Of a DNA stretch of 64,000 nt, positions 18,042-26,040 are shown one piece after another. Location of the stretch: the NCBI GenBank assembly GCA_035548515.1, contig DASZSW010000013.1, forward strand, positions 1 through 64,000, in the 5' to 3' direction. How positions within the stretch are numbered: position 1 is the stretch's first letter; each line of letters starts with the position of its first letter. The position numbers and the translations under genes were made by a program. A model generated the notes under the pieces. It was not told where the DNA came from. It ran no database searches and saw only the letters and a list, made by a program, of their open reading frames with translations. This stretch comes from DASZQY01 sp035548515 (lineage in GTDB: Bacteria; Pseudomonadota; Alphaproteobacteria; Rhizobiales; Kaistiaceae).

Positions 18042-18212
18042 ATGCAAACCACGGAAAACAACATCAAGAAACGCCCGATCAGCCCGGAGCCCCATCGAGA
18101 GAAGCTCCGCGATCCGGTGAAGGATGCCGTCGAGGACGCACTGCTCGATCAGGACATTCCCGTCGAAACCGGTGTCCAGCCCGGCAAGACTCACAGGAAC
18201 GAACGCCCATGA
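18042..18212 (+). CDS. Small hypothetical protein, 56 aa, acidic/basic
   Basis: Starts at ATG 18042 with a good AAGGGAG ribosome site seven bases ahead. The product begins MQTTENNIKKRPISPEP and contains DPVKDAVEDALLDQDIPVET; it is rich in charged residues and proline, has no cysteine and no membrane segment. Its TGA overlaps the ATG of the next small gene (ATGA at 18209-18212). I do not recognise a family. The ribosome site, codon-like composition and overlap with a second small frame support a real gene pair. Confidence 0.55.
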   Translation: MQTTENNIKKRPISPEPHREKLRDPVKDAVEDALLDQDIPVETGVQPGKTHRNERP

Positions 18213-18385
18213 AAACCGAGAAAGAGAAGGCCGCGGAAGTGCTGAAGAAGCGCGACGAGGCCCGCAAGGGAATCGAGCACGAGGATCCGAAGGGTTGCGA
18301 TCCGCTGAAGGCCGAAGAGAAGAAGCAGCAAAAGGTAGAGGACCTCGGTCTCGGACTTGGCGTCGGCCTCCGCCGCAGCGGCTGA
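18209..18385 (+). CDS. Small hypothetical protein, 58 aa, lysine/glutamate-rich
   Basis: 58 aa starting MKTEKEKAAEVLKKRDEARK, strongly charged and predicted helical, with a glycine-rich end (LGLGLGVGLRRSG). It overlaps the preceding 56-aa gene by four bases, so the two are probably translated together. Its stop is four bases before the convergent exonuclease gene stop. No known family is recognised; function unknown. Confidence 0.5.
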   Translation: MKTEKEKAAEVLKKRDEARKGIEHEDPKGCDPLKAEEKKQQKVEDLGLGLGVGLRRSG

Positions 18386-18388
18386 CGG

Positions 18389-19402
18389 CTATTCTTCTTC
18401 GTCCTCGTAGCCGACGAGGTGAAGAGGCCTGGCAGGAATCCCTTTGAGCGAACACCAGCGCACGAGCGCCTCCTCGCGCCCGTGCGTCACCCACACCTCG
18501 GATGGCGCCAGCTCCGTGATTGTCGCGGTCAGTTCATCCCAGTCGGCGTGATCCGAAAGGATCAGCGGCAGCTCGACGCCCGCCACCTTCGCCCGCTGGC
18601 GAATACGCATCCAGCCCGAAGCGAAGCAGGCGACCGGCTCCGGAAAGCGCCGCGCCCATCGTTCGGTGATTTCCGACGGCGGACAGATGACGATCGCGCC
18701 GGCGAAGTCCGCCTTCTTGCCCGAGGCGACGGTGGCGTTGGCGAGAGCCCCGAGCGCGATGCCTTCGGATTCATACAGCCGGCAGAGTTTCTCCATCGAG
18801 CCGTGGAGATAAATCGTGCGGTCGTAACCGGCATCGCGCAGCATGCGGATCACGCGTTGCGCCTTGCCGAGCGAATACGCGCCGACGAGATGTGCCCGCT
18901 CCGGAAACTGCGCGACCGAGGCGAGCAGCTTCGCGATCTCCAGCTCAGCCGGTGGATGGCGGAAGACGGGCAGCGCGAACGTTGCCTCGGTGATGAAGAT
19001 GTCGCACGGCACGGGCACGAACGGCAGACACGTTGGGTCCGGCCGCCGCTTGTAGTCGCCGGACGCCACGATGCGGAGCCCGTCCTTCTCCACCGCGATC
19101 TGCGCCGAGCCGAGCACATGCCCGGCCGGATGGAAGGTGACGCGCACGCCCCCGATGATCAGCGTGTCGCCGAGCGTCGCCTCCTCGGTGTGCCCGGCGA
19201 AGTCCGCCCCGTAGCGCGCCTCCATGATGCGGAGCGTCGGCCGGGTCGCGAGCACCGATCCATGGCCGGCGCGGGCGTGGTCCGAATGCCCGTGCGTGAT
19301 CAGCGCCCGATCGACTGGCACAGTCGGGTCGATGTGGAACTTGCCGGGCGGGCAGTAGAGGCCCTGAGGTGTCGGGCGGAGCAGGTCTTCCGGGCGCATC
19401 AC
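18389..19402 (-). CDS. Ligase-associated DNA damage response exonuclease (metallo-beta-lactamase fold)
   Basis: 337 aa. The MBL metal site HGHSDHARAGH is clear near residue 38, followed by HPAGHVLGSAQI and, downstream, FASGWMRIR and LSDHADWDEL, as in mRNA 3'-end endonuclease/SNM1-like beta-CASP enzymes. Length and motifs match the TIGR04122 exonuclease that accompanies the ATP-dependent ligase, Lhr-like helicase and PdeM. It is co-directional with the EamA gene, whose stop overlaps its ATG by four bases, so it is probably transcribed with that carrier. The partner ligase is 3.7 kb away. Confidence 0.9.
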   Translation of the reverse strand: MMRPEDLLRPTPQGLYCPPGKFHIDPTVPVDRALITHGHSDHARAGHGSVLATRPTLRIMEARYGADFAGHTEEATLGDTLIIGGVRVTFHPAGHVLGSAQIAVEKDGLRIVASGDYKRRPDPTCLPFVPVPCDIFITEATFALPVFRHPPAELEIAKLLASVAQFPERAHLVGAYSLGKAQRVIRMLRDAGYDRTIYLHGSMEKLCRLYESEGIALGALANATVASGKKADFAGAIVICPPSEITERWARRFPEPVACFASGWMRIRQRAKVAGVELPLILSDHADWDELTATITELAPSEVWVTHGREEALVRWCSLKGIPARPLHLVGYEDEEE

Positions 19403-20268
19403 CGCAAGATAGGCGGCCGCCGGCGCAATACCAGCACTGCCAGCCCGGCGAGGATGAAGGCCATGCCGGCCAGCCGCACCGGCCCGAACGACTCGTGCAG
19501 GATGAGGGCGGCCGAAATGGTGCCGCTGACGGGCACGAGCAGCGAGAAGGGCGCGGCGGTGGCGGCGGGATAGAGGCTAAGCAGCCGCCCCCACGCCCAG
19601 TAGCCGAACACCGTCGAGGCAAGGGCGATGTAGAGCACCGCCGCGACCGTCAGCCACGTCGCATGCGTCACCGCCGAGCCGATGGCGTCAGGTCCTTCGA
19701 GGATCAGCGCGATGACGAAGAGCGGCCCGCATGCGATCGCGGCGAGCCACGAGATCAGCGCGAAGATGTCCGTTGCGCCGGCGCGGCGCAGCAGCACATT
19801 GCCGATTGCCCACAGGACGGCCGAGCCCAGCGTCAGCGTGAAGCCGAGCATGGTGATGCCGTTGCTGCCGGCAGTGGTGGCCACCAGTGCGAGACCAGCC
19901 AGCGCAACGGCGCATCCGACAAGCTGACGTCCCGTCGGGCGTTCGCGGAGCACTGCGGCGGCAATGGCGATGGTGAAGAAGCCCTGCACCTGCACCAGAA
20001 TCGAGGCGATACCCGGCGGCATGCCGATCGCCATGCCAGTGAACAGCAGCGCGAACTGCACGACGAACAGCGTGAAACTGATCGCGATGAGCGTGCTCCA
20101 CGGCAGCGCCGGCCGCGGCAGGACCAGCGCCGGCAACCCGGCTATCGCGAACCGCAGTGCTGCCAGGAACACAGGCGGGAAGCCTCCGAGCGCGATCGTG
20201 ATGACGACGAAATTCAGCCCCCAAAAGACGGAGAGCAGGACGGCAAGGGCGATGTGACGGGGTTGCAC
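19399..20268 (-). CDS. EamA/DMT-family transporter (RhaT/YdcZ-like permease)
   Basis: 289 aa from a GTG. Ten hydrophobic helices in two five-helix EamA halves are visible, beginning IALAVLLSVFWGLNFVVITIAL and with the second repeat around GSAVLWAIGNVLLRR. Family members move amino acids, nucleotide sugars or metabolites across the inner membrane; this one resembles the O-acetylserine/cysteine exporter group (EamA) most closely, but the substrate is not certain. It overlaps the exonuclease gene by four bases on the same strand. Confidence 0.83.
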   Translation of the reverse strand: MQPRHIALAVLLSVFWGLNFVVITIALGGFPPVFLAALRFAIAGLPALVLPRPALPWSTLIAISFTLFVVQFALLFTGMAIGMPPGIASILVQVQGFFTIAIAAAVLRERPTGRQLVGCAVALAGLALVATTAGSNGITMLGFTLTLGSAVLWAIGNVLLRRAGATDIFALISWLAAIACGPLFVIALILEGPDAIGSAVTHATWLTVAAVLYIALASTVFGYWAWGRLLSLYPAATAAPFSLLVPVSGTISAALILHESFGPVRLAGMAFILAGLAVLVLRRRPPILR

Positions 20269-20289
20269 GGGGGGTGACCGGAGGGGGAA

Positions 20290-20315
20290 GGCGCCGGCTG
20301 CGTATACCCGGCGCC
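20290..20315. repeat. Perfect 8-bp stem-loop upstream of the EamA gene
   Basis: GGCGCCGG (20290-20297) and CCGGCGCC (20308-20315) enclose a ten-base loop containing GTATAC. It lies just before the EamA start on the minus strand and just after the terminator of the 86-aa gene. It might be a second half of that terminator or a leader structure; there is no T-run next to it. Confidence 0.45.
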
Positions 20316-20317
20316 GA

Positions 20318-20356
20318 CAAAAGGAAAGGCCGCCGCCCGGGCGGGGGCGACGGCCT
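20318..20356 (-). terminator. Intrinsic terminator after the 86-aa gene
   Basis: On the minus strand AGGCCG (20351-20356) pairs with CGGCCT (20327-20332), and the inner CGCC/GGCG extends the stem; the 3' side is followed by TTCCTTTT. It lies 24 bases after the stop of the 86-aa gene, which matches a rho-independent terminator separating it from the EamA gene. Confidence 0.65.
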
Positions 20357-20379
20357 CTACGCGACGCTACTTACGAAAG

Positions 20380-20640
20380 CTAGTTCGCCGGCTCCTTCAC
20401 ATCCTCGAGGCGCGTCAGCACGTCGATCGCGTGCCGCACCTCTTCGATGCGCGACGGTTCTCCGCCGCCCATGTTTTCTTCGGTCGCAACCGAAAGAAGC
20501 AGGGCATCGGTTTCCCACCGCTTCAGCACTTCGAGCTTCTGCGGGGCTGTCATGGAGTCGGATTCGAGAATGTCCTTTGGCTGCTTGAAGATGGCAGCCG
20601 GATTAAGCAACGCCTTGTCGTAGTCCTTTGCCGTGTACAT
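20380..20640 (-). CDS. Small conserved-looking alphaproteobacterial protein, 86 aa
   Basis: 86 aa from the ATG at 20640, which has a strong GGAG ribosome site (fed by CCCCGAAAGGAGACC upstream). A longer frame from 20730 is not supported. The protein has a LNPAAIFKQPKDIL segment and TAPQKLEVLKRWETDALLLSVATEE (core QKLEVLKRWETDA), a pattern I recall in a family of small Rhizobiales proteins, some labelled rpoH suppressor; I cannot confirm that label here. No membrane or signal segment. Divergent from the Lhr-like helicase gene with 98 bp between starts. Confidence 0.65.
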   Translation of the reverse strand: MYTAKDYDKALLNPAAIFKQPKDILESDSMTAPQKLEVLKRWETDALLLSVATEENMGGGEPSRIEEVRHAIDVLTRLEDVKEPAN

Positions 20641-20738
20641 CGTCAGGGTCTCCTTTCGGGGATCGACTGATCGAGACCCGACAACGAATTCGGCCCTGCC
20701 TTGTTCCGTCAGGAGGGGCGCGTTAGGCATCTTTTCCG

Positions 20739-23399
20739 ATGACCGCGCGCGCCCTCGTCAAGGACCCGAAACGGCTGCTTCCCGCGCCTTTCTTCGCCTG
20801 GTTCGCGAAGAAGGGCTGGACGCCGCGCCCCCATCAGATTGAGCTGCTCGCCAAAGCCCGCGCTGGCCGGTCGACCCTGCTCATCGCGCCCACCGGCGCC
20901 GGCAAGACGCTCGCCGGCTTCCTGCCAAGCCTGGTCTCGCTCGCCGAGCGGCCGCCATCGACGAAGCTTGAGGGCAGGGGCATCCACACCCTCTACATCT
21001 CGCCGCTCAAGGCGCTCGCCGTCGACATCGCCCGCAACCTCGAGGCGCCGGTCGCCGAGATGGGCCTGACCGTGCGCATGGAGACCCGCACCGGCGATAC
21101 ATCCGTCTCCAAGCGCCAGCGCCAGAAGCTGAAGCCGCCGGATATCCTGCTCACCACGCCGGAGCAGGCGGCGCTGCTACTGTCGGCGCCGGACGCGGAT
21201 CGCTTCTTCGGCGACCTCGACACCGTCATCCTCGACGAGTTGCACGCGCTGGTGACGTCCAAGCGCGGCGATCTCCTGGCGTTGGGGCTGGCGCGGCTCC
21301 GGAAGCTGGCGCCGGGGCTGAAGACGATCGGGCTGTCCGCCACGGTGGCCGATCCGGATGCGCTGCGGGCATGGCTGGTGGCGCAGGAGCCCCCTGCCGC
21401 GAAGAGTGAGGTGCGCAGGCCCCCTCCGTCGCTTCGCGACGCCTCCCCCGTTTCACGGGGGAAGACCACACCCGTTGCGGGTCCTCCCCCGCGAAGCGGG
21501 GGAGGGGGACCGCCGAAGGCGGTGGAGGGGGCATCCCGCGCGCACCTCGCCGACATCGTCACCGTCCACGGCGGCGCCAAGCCCGACATCGCCATCCTCG
21601 ACTCCGCGACCGAGCTGCCCTGGGCGGGTCACACCTCGCTGTACGCTATCGCCGATATCTACGAGCAGGTGAAGCGCCACAAGATGGCTCTCATCTTCGT
21701 CAACGTCCGCAGCCAGGCGGAGTTGCTGTTCCAGGAGCTGTGGCGGATCAATAAGGACGACCTACCGATCGCGCTTCACCACGGTTCGCTGGATGCCGGG
21801 CAGCGCCGGAAAGTGGAGTCGGCGATGGTCGCCGGCAAGCTTCGCGCCGTCGTCTGCACCTCAACGCTTGACCTCGGCATCGACTGGGGCGACGTCGATC
21901 TCGTCATCAACGTCGGCGCACCGAAGGGCGCCTCGCGCCTCGCCCAGCGCATCGGCCGCGCCAACCACCGCCTCGATGAGCCGTCGAAGGCCATCCTCGT
22001 GCCGGCGAACCGCTTCGAGGTGCTAGAGTGCCGCGTCGCGCTCGAAGCCAATTACCTCGGCGCGCAAGACACGCCGCGTATGATGCCCGGCGCCCTCGAC
22101 GTGCTGGCCCAGCACATCCTCGGCATGGCCTGTTCGTTGCCCTTCGAGCAGGGCGACCTCTACCGCGAGGTCGTCTCGGCCTACCCCTACCGCAACCTCA
22201 CCCGCGAGATTTTCGATCAGGTCGTCGAGTTCGTCGCGACCGGTGGCTACGCCCTGAAGACCTACGAGCGGTTCGCCAAGATCCGAAAGGGCATCGACGG
22301 CCGCTGGCGCATCGCCCATCCGCGCGTCGCACAGCAATACCGCCTGAACGTCGGCACCATCATCGAGGCGCCGCTGCTGAACGTGCGCGTGGCACGCAAT
22401 CGCGGCGCCGGGTTCGGCGGCCGGGCAGGGCGCGTACTCGGCAAGATCGAGGAAGGCTTCATCGAGGCGCTGGCGCAGGGCGATACGTTTCTGTTCGCCG
22501 GGCTGATCCTCCGCTTTGAGGGCATCCACGAGAACGAGGTGATCGCCACCCGCACCGCCGACGACACGCCGAAGATCCCGATCTACGCCGGCGGCAAGTT
22601 TCCCATCACATCGTTCCTCGCCGATGGTGTACGCTCGCTGTTGGCCGACGATACACGCTGGCAGAAGCTGCCCGATCAGGTTGCCGACTGGCTGCACATC
22701 CAGAAGGATCGCTCGATCATTCCGAAGCGCAACCAGCTGCTGGTCGAGACATTCCCGCGCGGCGCCCGCTTCTACATGGTCTGCTACCCGTTCGAGGGTC
22801 GCCTCGCGCACCAGACGTTGGGCATGCTGCTCACACGGCGGCTGGAGCGCGCGCGCCTGAGGCCCATCGCCTTCGTGGCGACGGATTATTCGCTCGCCAT
22901 CTGGGGGCTCGGCGACCTCGCGCTCGCCTTCAAACAGAAACGCCCCAGCCTCGCCGACCTGTTTGACGAGGACATGCTGGGCGACGACCTCGAGGCGTGG
23001 ATGGCGGACAGCTACCTGCTGAAACGAATGTTCCGCAACACGGCACTCATCTCAGGCCTGATCGAGAAGCGCCATCCCGGCAAGGAGAAGACCGGCCGCC
23101 AGGTCACGATCTCCACCGACCTGGTCTACGACGTGCTGCGCAAGCACGAGCCCGATCACATCCTCATGCGCGCCACTTGGCAGGATGCGGCGACGGGCCT
23201 CCTGGAGATCGCCCGTGTTGGAGAAATGCTGGCGCGCGTGAAGGGTCATATCGTGCATAAGTCGCTTGATCGAATTTCTCCGCTTGCGCTTCCGTCCATG
23301 CTACAGATTGGGCGCGAGTCGGTAGCCGGTGATGCGGACGAACATGTGCTGCGTGAGGCCGCCGCCGATTTGATCAATGAGGCTATGGGGAATGGCTGA
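20739..23399 (+). CDS. Ligase-associated DEXH-box helicase (Lhr-like)
   Basis: 886 aa. Superfamily 2 motifs: APTGAGKTLAGFLPSL (Walker A), TLYISPLKALAVD, LLTTPEQAALLL, VILDELHAL (DELH box), IGLSATVAD, and in RecA2 CTSTLDLGIDWGDVDLVIN with QRIGRANHR. A WH and Lhr-type C-terminal domain follows. The family (TIGR04121) partners the ATP-dependent ligase, exonuclease and PdeM in repair of certain lesions. Oddity: residues about 227-265 (PPPSLRDASPVSRG, GPPPRSGGGGPPKAVEGA) come from a palindromic DNA element inserted in frame, between the AWLV segment and ADIVTVHGG. pdeM overlaps its 3' end. Confidence 0.92.
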   Translation: MTARALVKDPKRLLPAPFFAWFAKKGWTPRPHQIELLAKARAGRSTLLIAPTGAGKTLAGFLPSLVSLAERPPSTKLEGRGIHTLYISPLKALAVDIARNLEAPVAEMGLTVRMETRTGDTSVSKRQRQKLKPPDILLTTPEQAALLLSAPDADRFFGDLDTVILDELHALVTSKRGDLLALGLARLRKLAPGLKTIGLSATVADPDALRAWLVAQEPPAAKSEVRRPPPSLRDASPVSRGKTTPVAGPPPRSGGGGPPKAVEGASRAHLADIVTVHGGAKPDIAILDSATELPWAGHTSLYAIADIYEQVKRHKMALIFVNVRSQAELLFQELWRINKDDLPIALHHGSLDAGQRRKVESAMVAGKLRAVVCTSTLDLGIDWGDVDLVINVGAPKGASRLAQRIGRANHRLDEPSKAILVPANRFEVLECRVALEANYLGAQDTPRMMPGALDVLAQHILGMACSLPFEQGDLYREVVSAYPYRNLTREIFDQVVEFVATGGYALKTYERFAKIRKGIDGRWRIAHPRVAQQYRLNVGTIIEAPLLNVRVARNRGAGFGGRAGRVLGKIEEGFIEALAQGDTFLFAGLILRFEGIHENEVIATRTADDTPKIPIYAGGKFPITSFLADGVRSLLADDTRWQKLPDQVADWLHIQKDRSIIPKRNQLLVETFPRGARFYMVCYPFEGRLAHQTLGMLLTRRLERARLRPIAFVATDYSLAIWGLGDLALAFKQKRPSLADLFDEDMLGDDLEAWMADSYLLKRMFRNTALISGLIEKRHPGKEKTGRQVTISTDLVYDVLRKHEPDHILMRATWQDAATGLLEIARVGEMLARVKGHIVHKSLDRISPLALPSMLQIGRESVAGDADEHVLREAAADLINEAMGNG
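21419..21532. repeat. 114-bp palindromic element inserted in frame in the helicase gene
   Basis: The element has 9-bp terminal inverted repeats (GCCCCCTCC at 21419-21427, GGAGGGGGC at 21524-21532) and five internal stem-loops: GTCGC-TTC-GCGAC (21428-21440), TCCCCCG-TTTCA-CGGGGGA (21444-21462), ACCCG-TTG-CGGGT (21470-21482), TCCCCCGC-GAA-GCGGGGGA (21485-21503) and ACCGCC-GAA-GGCGGT (21509-21523). Left and right halves are inverted versions of one another, like a BIME made of two REP-like units. 114 is a multiple of three and the frame is free of stops, so the helicase gains 38 residues. Units of this type are normally intergenic in alphaproteobacteria. Confidence 0.85.
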
Positions 23400-24135
23400 G
23401 GCCCTCTGGGACCGCGTACCTGAGTCGCGTGCCCAGCGCTCCACCGGAGCGCTCCTGGGCGTCATGGGCGTCGTCATGGAGGCTTTCCCCGAGGGCGCGC
23501 TCTGGTGGGCCGACACGCGTATGCTGGTCGTCGCCGACCTGCACCTCGAGAAGGGCTCCTCCTTCGCCCGGCGTGGCCAGCTGATCCCGCCCTACGACAC
23601 CGGTGAGACGCTGGGCGCGTTGGCCCGGCTGATAGCGCGGCTCCAGCCCCACGTGGTCGTCGCGCTCGGCGATTCATTTCACGACGACGAGGCTGCTTCG
23701 CGGCTGACCGTCACCCATCGCGTCATGCTCAAGGGCCTGCAGATCGGCCGCGAATGGATCTGGATTTCCGGCAATCACGATCCGAGCGCGCCGCAGGACG
23801 TCGGCGGCCAGGCGACGGACGAGCTCGCGGTTGGCAGGCTCGTGTTCCGACACGAACCGCGCCCCGGCCGCACCGAGGGCGAGGTCGCCGGCCACCTCCA
23901 TCCCTCCGCCCGCGTCTACGGCCGCGGCCGGTCCGTGCGCCGCCGCTGCTTCGCCTCCGACGGCTATCGCCTGATCCTGCCGGCTTTCGGCGCCTACACC
24001 GGTGGCCTCGACGTCCTCGACCGCGCCTTCGACGGCCTGTTCGCCGCCGACAGCTTCCGCGCCTTCATGCTGGGAGACGATCAGGTATATCCCGTCGGCC
24101 CGCGCGCATTGCGCGCCAGCGGCGACGACCCCTAG
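23392..24135 (+). CDS. pdeM: Ligase-associated DNA damage response endonuclease PdeM
   Basis: 247 aa from ATG 23392, which overlaps the helicase stop; an internal ATG at 23464 (MGVVMEAFPEGALWW) is a plausible alternative because family members start close to that point. Calcineurin-like phosphoesterase motifs: VVADLHLEKGSSF, ALGDSFHDDE, ISGNHDP and AGHLHPSARV. The family (TIGR04123) is the fourth member of the ligase/exonuclease/helicase repair set and cleaves phosphodiester bonds with bound metal. Tight overlap with the helicase gene supports joint function. Confidence 0.9.
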   Translation: MAEALWDRVPESRAQRSTGALLGVMGVVMEAFPEGALWWADTRMLVVADLHLEKGSSFARRGQLIPPYDTGETLGALARLIARLQPHVVVALGDSFHDDEAASRLTVTHRVMLKGLQIGREWIWISGNHDPSAPQDVGGQATDELAVGRLVFRHEPRPGRTEGEVAGHLHPSARVYGRGRSVRRRCFASDGYRLILPAFGAYTGGLDVLDRAFDGLFAADSFRAFMLGDDQVYPVGPRALRASGDDP

Positions 24136-24896
24136 TCGCGGCGGAAGATCACGCCGCCGGTCCATCCAACGAACACCGCCAGTGCTGCACAGATCAGGCC
24201 GTAGAGCAGCGACTGGCTGCGCGCGAACCTAGCCATGGACCCTTCGAAGCCGGTCTTGGAGACTTCGATGCGATCCTGCGCATGCGCAATCAGCTCACCG
24301 TCGGCGAAGACGTACGCCAGCACCGAATAACGCCCGACCGGAATATTCGCGGGCAGGAAGGCGGTGGAGCGGAAGATCAGGTTGCCCACAAAGCTGACGT
24401 TGCTTGTCTCGGTATAGAGTCCGTCCTCGCGCTTCAGCCGTAGGAACGCGTCGCGGAACTCCGCCGACTCCGGATCGCTCGCGCCCGTCCGTCCGTCGAA
24501 GACAAATCCGATGTTGTCGAATCCGATCTGCAGCCGTTGGAGGACGGCGGGATTGGCGAGCGCGTCGGCCGGCACGTTGGTCTCCAGGTCGTAGAAGCTC
24601 GGCGCCGCCCCGATCGTCCGGGCTGCGTGGTTCAGCCAGATGCCGACCACTCGGTCCTTGCGCCGCGCGACCACACTCTCGTTGGGCCCGAGCACCAGGA
24701 TCGCGACGTTATACTTTGCGTCCGGCACCGCCGGGCGCGATGCGTCCTGCTCGATCACACCGAACACCGTGATCGGCGTGCCGGTGAAGTTCGAGTTGAT
24801 CATCACCTCGGGCGTCGAAACCGCGACAGTCAGCCGCTCGGCCGCAGCCGGTGAGGCGATGACAGCGACCAAAATGAAGAGCAGGGCGGGCCGCAT
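24132..24896 (-). CDS. TIGR02186 family membrane-anchored protein
   Basis: 254 aa. An N-terminal signal peptide (MRPALLFILVAVIASPAAAE) leads into a periplasmic beta-rich domain; a C-terminal membrane helix (SLLYGLICAALAVFVGWTGGVIF) ends with a basic RRD tail. This matches the alphaproteobacterial family of unknown function (alph_Pro_TM) that is nearly always next to a TauE/SafE-type permease, as here. The preceding permease gene stops immediately before its ATG (TAG-ATG), so the two are likely coupled. It ends four bases into the convergent pdeM. Confidence 0.88.
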   Translation of the reverse strand: MRPALLFILVAVIASPAAAERLTVAVSTPEVMINSNFTGTPITVFGVIEQDASRPAVPDAKYNVAILVLGPNESVVARRKDRVVGIWLNHAARTIGAAPSFYDLETNVPADALANPAVLQRLQIGFDNIGFVFDGRTGASDPESAEFRDAFLRLKREDGLYTETSNVSFVGNLIFRSTAFLPANIPVGRYSVLAYVFADGELIAHAQDRIEVSKTGFEGSMARFARSQSLLYGLICAALAVFVGWTGGVIFRRD

Positions 24897-25826
24897 CTAG
24901 AGCGCCCCCGCGAACAGCGGCGTCAGCCCGTACCTCTCGTCCGGCGTAATCACCAGCCCCGCGAAAAAACGCAGTGCCACGGCGATAACCATTAGCGCCA
25001 GCAGCGCGCGTAGCTGATCGCCACGAATATTCTGACCGATGCGGGCGCCGAATTGTGCGCCGATGACGCCACCAACCATCAGCAGCAGCGCCAGCACGAT
25101 GTCGACCGACTGGCTCGACACCGCCTGCAGCACCGTCGCCACCGCCATGGTGCCGACGATCTGCACCAGTGACGTGCCGATGACGACGTTGGTCGGCACG
25201 CGCAGGATATAGATCAGCGCCGGAACAATCAGGAAACCGCCGCCCACGCCGAGCAGCACGCCGAGAATGCCGATGCCGGCTCCCAGCAGCACAATCGGGA
25301 TGATCGACACGTAGAGACGCGACTTCTTGAACCGCACCTTGAACGGCAAACCGTGCGCCCAGGTGTGCTGGCCGGGTTTGCGCAGCGGCGTCGGGCGCCC
25401 GGCGCGCGCGTTGAGGATTGCGGTCACCGACTCCCAGAGCATGAAGCCGCCGACCGCACCGAGAAACACCACGTACGCAAGCGAGACGACAAGGTCGAGC
25501 TGGCCGAGCTTGCGCAGAAAATCGAAGATCAGCACGCCGATGCCGGTGCCGGCGATGCCGGCAAGCAGCAGAAACGTCGCGAGCTTCAGGTCAATCAGCC
25601 CACGGCGCCAGTAGGAGAGCGCGCCCGATGTTGACGACGCGACGATCTGCGTGGTCACGGTCGCTACTGCCACGACCGGCGGAATGCCCGAGAAAATCAG
25701 AAGCGGCGTCAGGAGAAATCCTCCGCCCACGCCGAACAGGCCGGAAAGAAAACCGACGGCTCCGCCCATCCCGAAGATGATGAACATGTTCACCGAGATT
25801 TCGGCTATGGGCAGATAGATGAGCAC
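24897..25826 (-). CDS. TauE/SafE (TSUP) family sulfite/sulfonate-type permease
   Basis: 309 aa from a GTG at 25826 (MLIYLPIAEISVNMF), which fits Rhizobiales relatives starting with the YLPIAE segment; a TTG at 25925 would add 33 non-conserved residues. Eight or so helices are visible with the two TSUP repeats: GAVGFLSGLFGVGGGFLLTPLL and GAGIGILGVLLGVGGGFLIVPAL (repeat core GVGGGFL in each). The family moves sulfite, sulfoacetate or similar anions; the substrate is not determinable here. Paired with the TIGR02186 gene. Confidence 0.88.
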   Translation of the reverse strand: MLIYLPIAEISVNMFIIFGMGGAVGFLSGLFGVGGGFLLTPLLIFSGIPPVVAVATVTTQIVASSTSGALSYWRRGLIDLKLATFLLLAGIAGTGIGVLIFDFLRKLGQLDLVVSLAYVVFLGAVGGFMLWESVTAILNARAGRPTPLRKPGQHTWAHGLPFKVRFKKSRLYVSIIPIVLLGAGIGILGVLLGVGGGFLIVPALIYILRVPTNVVIGTSLVQIVGTMAVATVLQAVSSQSVDIVLALLLMVGGVIGAQFGARIGQNIRGDQLRALLALMVIAVALRFFAGLVITPDERYGLTPLFAGAL

Positions 25827-26000
25827 GAGGCGGAATGCGCTGGAGTCTGGAGCAGCGGGAGGCGCGCGAAGCGGACGAACCGGCGCGCCGAATTGCGCCG
25901 GATAAAGCGCGCATCGCCCGATCAAGTCAACGACAGGACCATGACATTTCCCGACTTGCGCCGGTCATTGGTTAGCCGTCGTTCAATACGGTCGCGACCG

Positions 26001-26021
26001 CCATGGCGGATGGCGCCATGG
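26001..26021. repeat. Stem-loop between the TSUP and PodJ-like genes
   Basis: CCATGGCG (26001-26008) and CGCCATGG (26014-26021) form an 8-bp perfect stem with a five-base loop, 20 bases past the PodJ-like stop on the minus strand. There is no T-run, so it is not a standard intrinsic terminator, but it could protect the transcript end. Confidence 0.4.
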
Positions 26022-26040
26022 CGACTCGTTTCGTCGCGTT

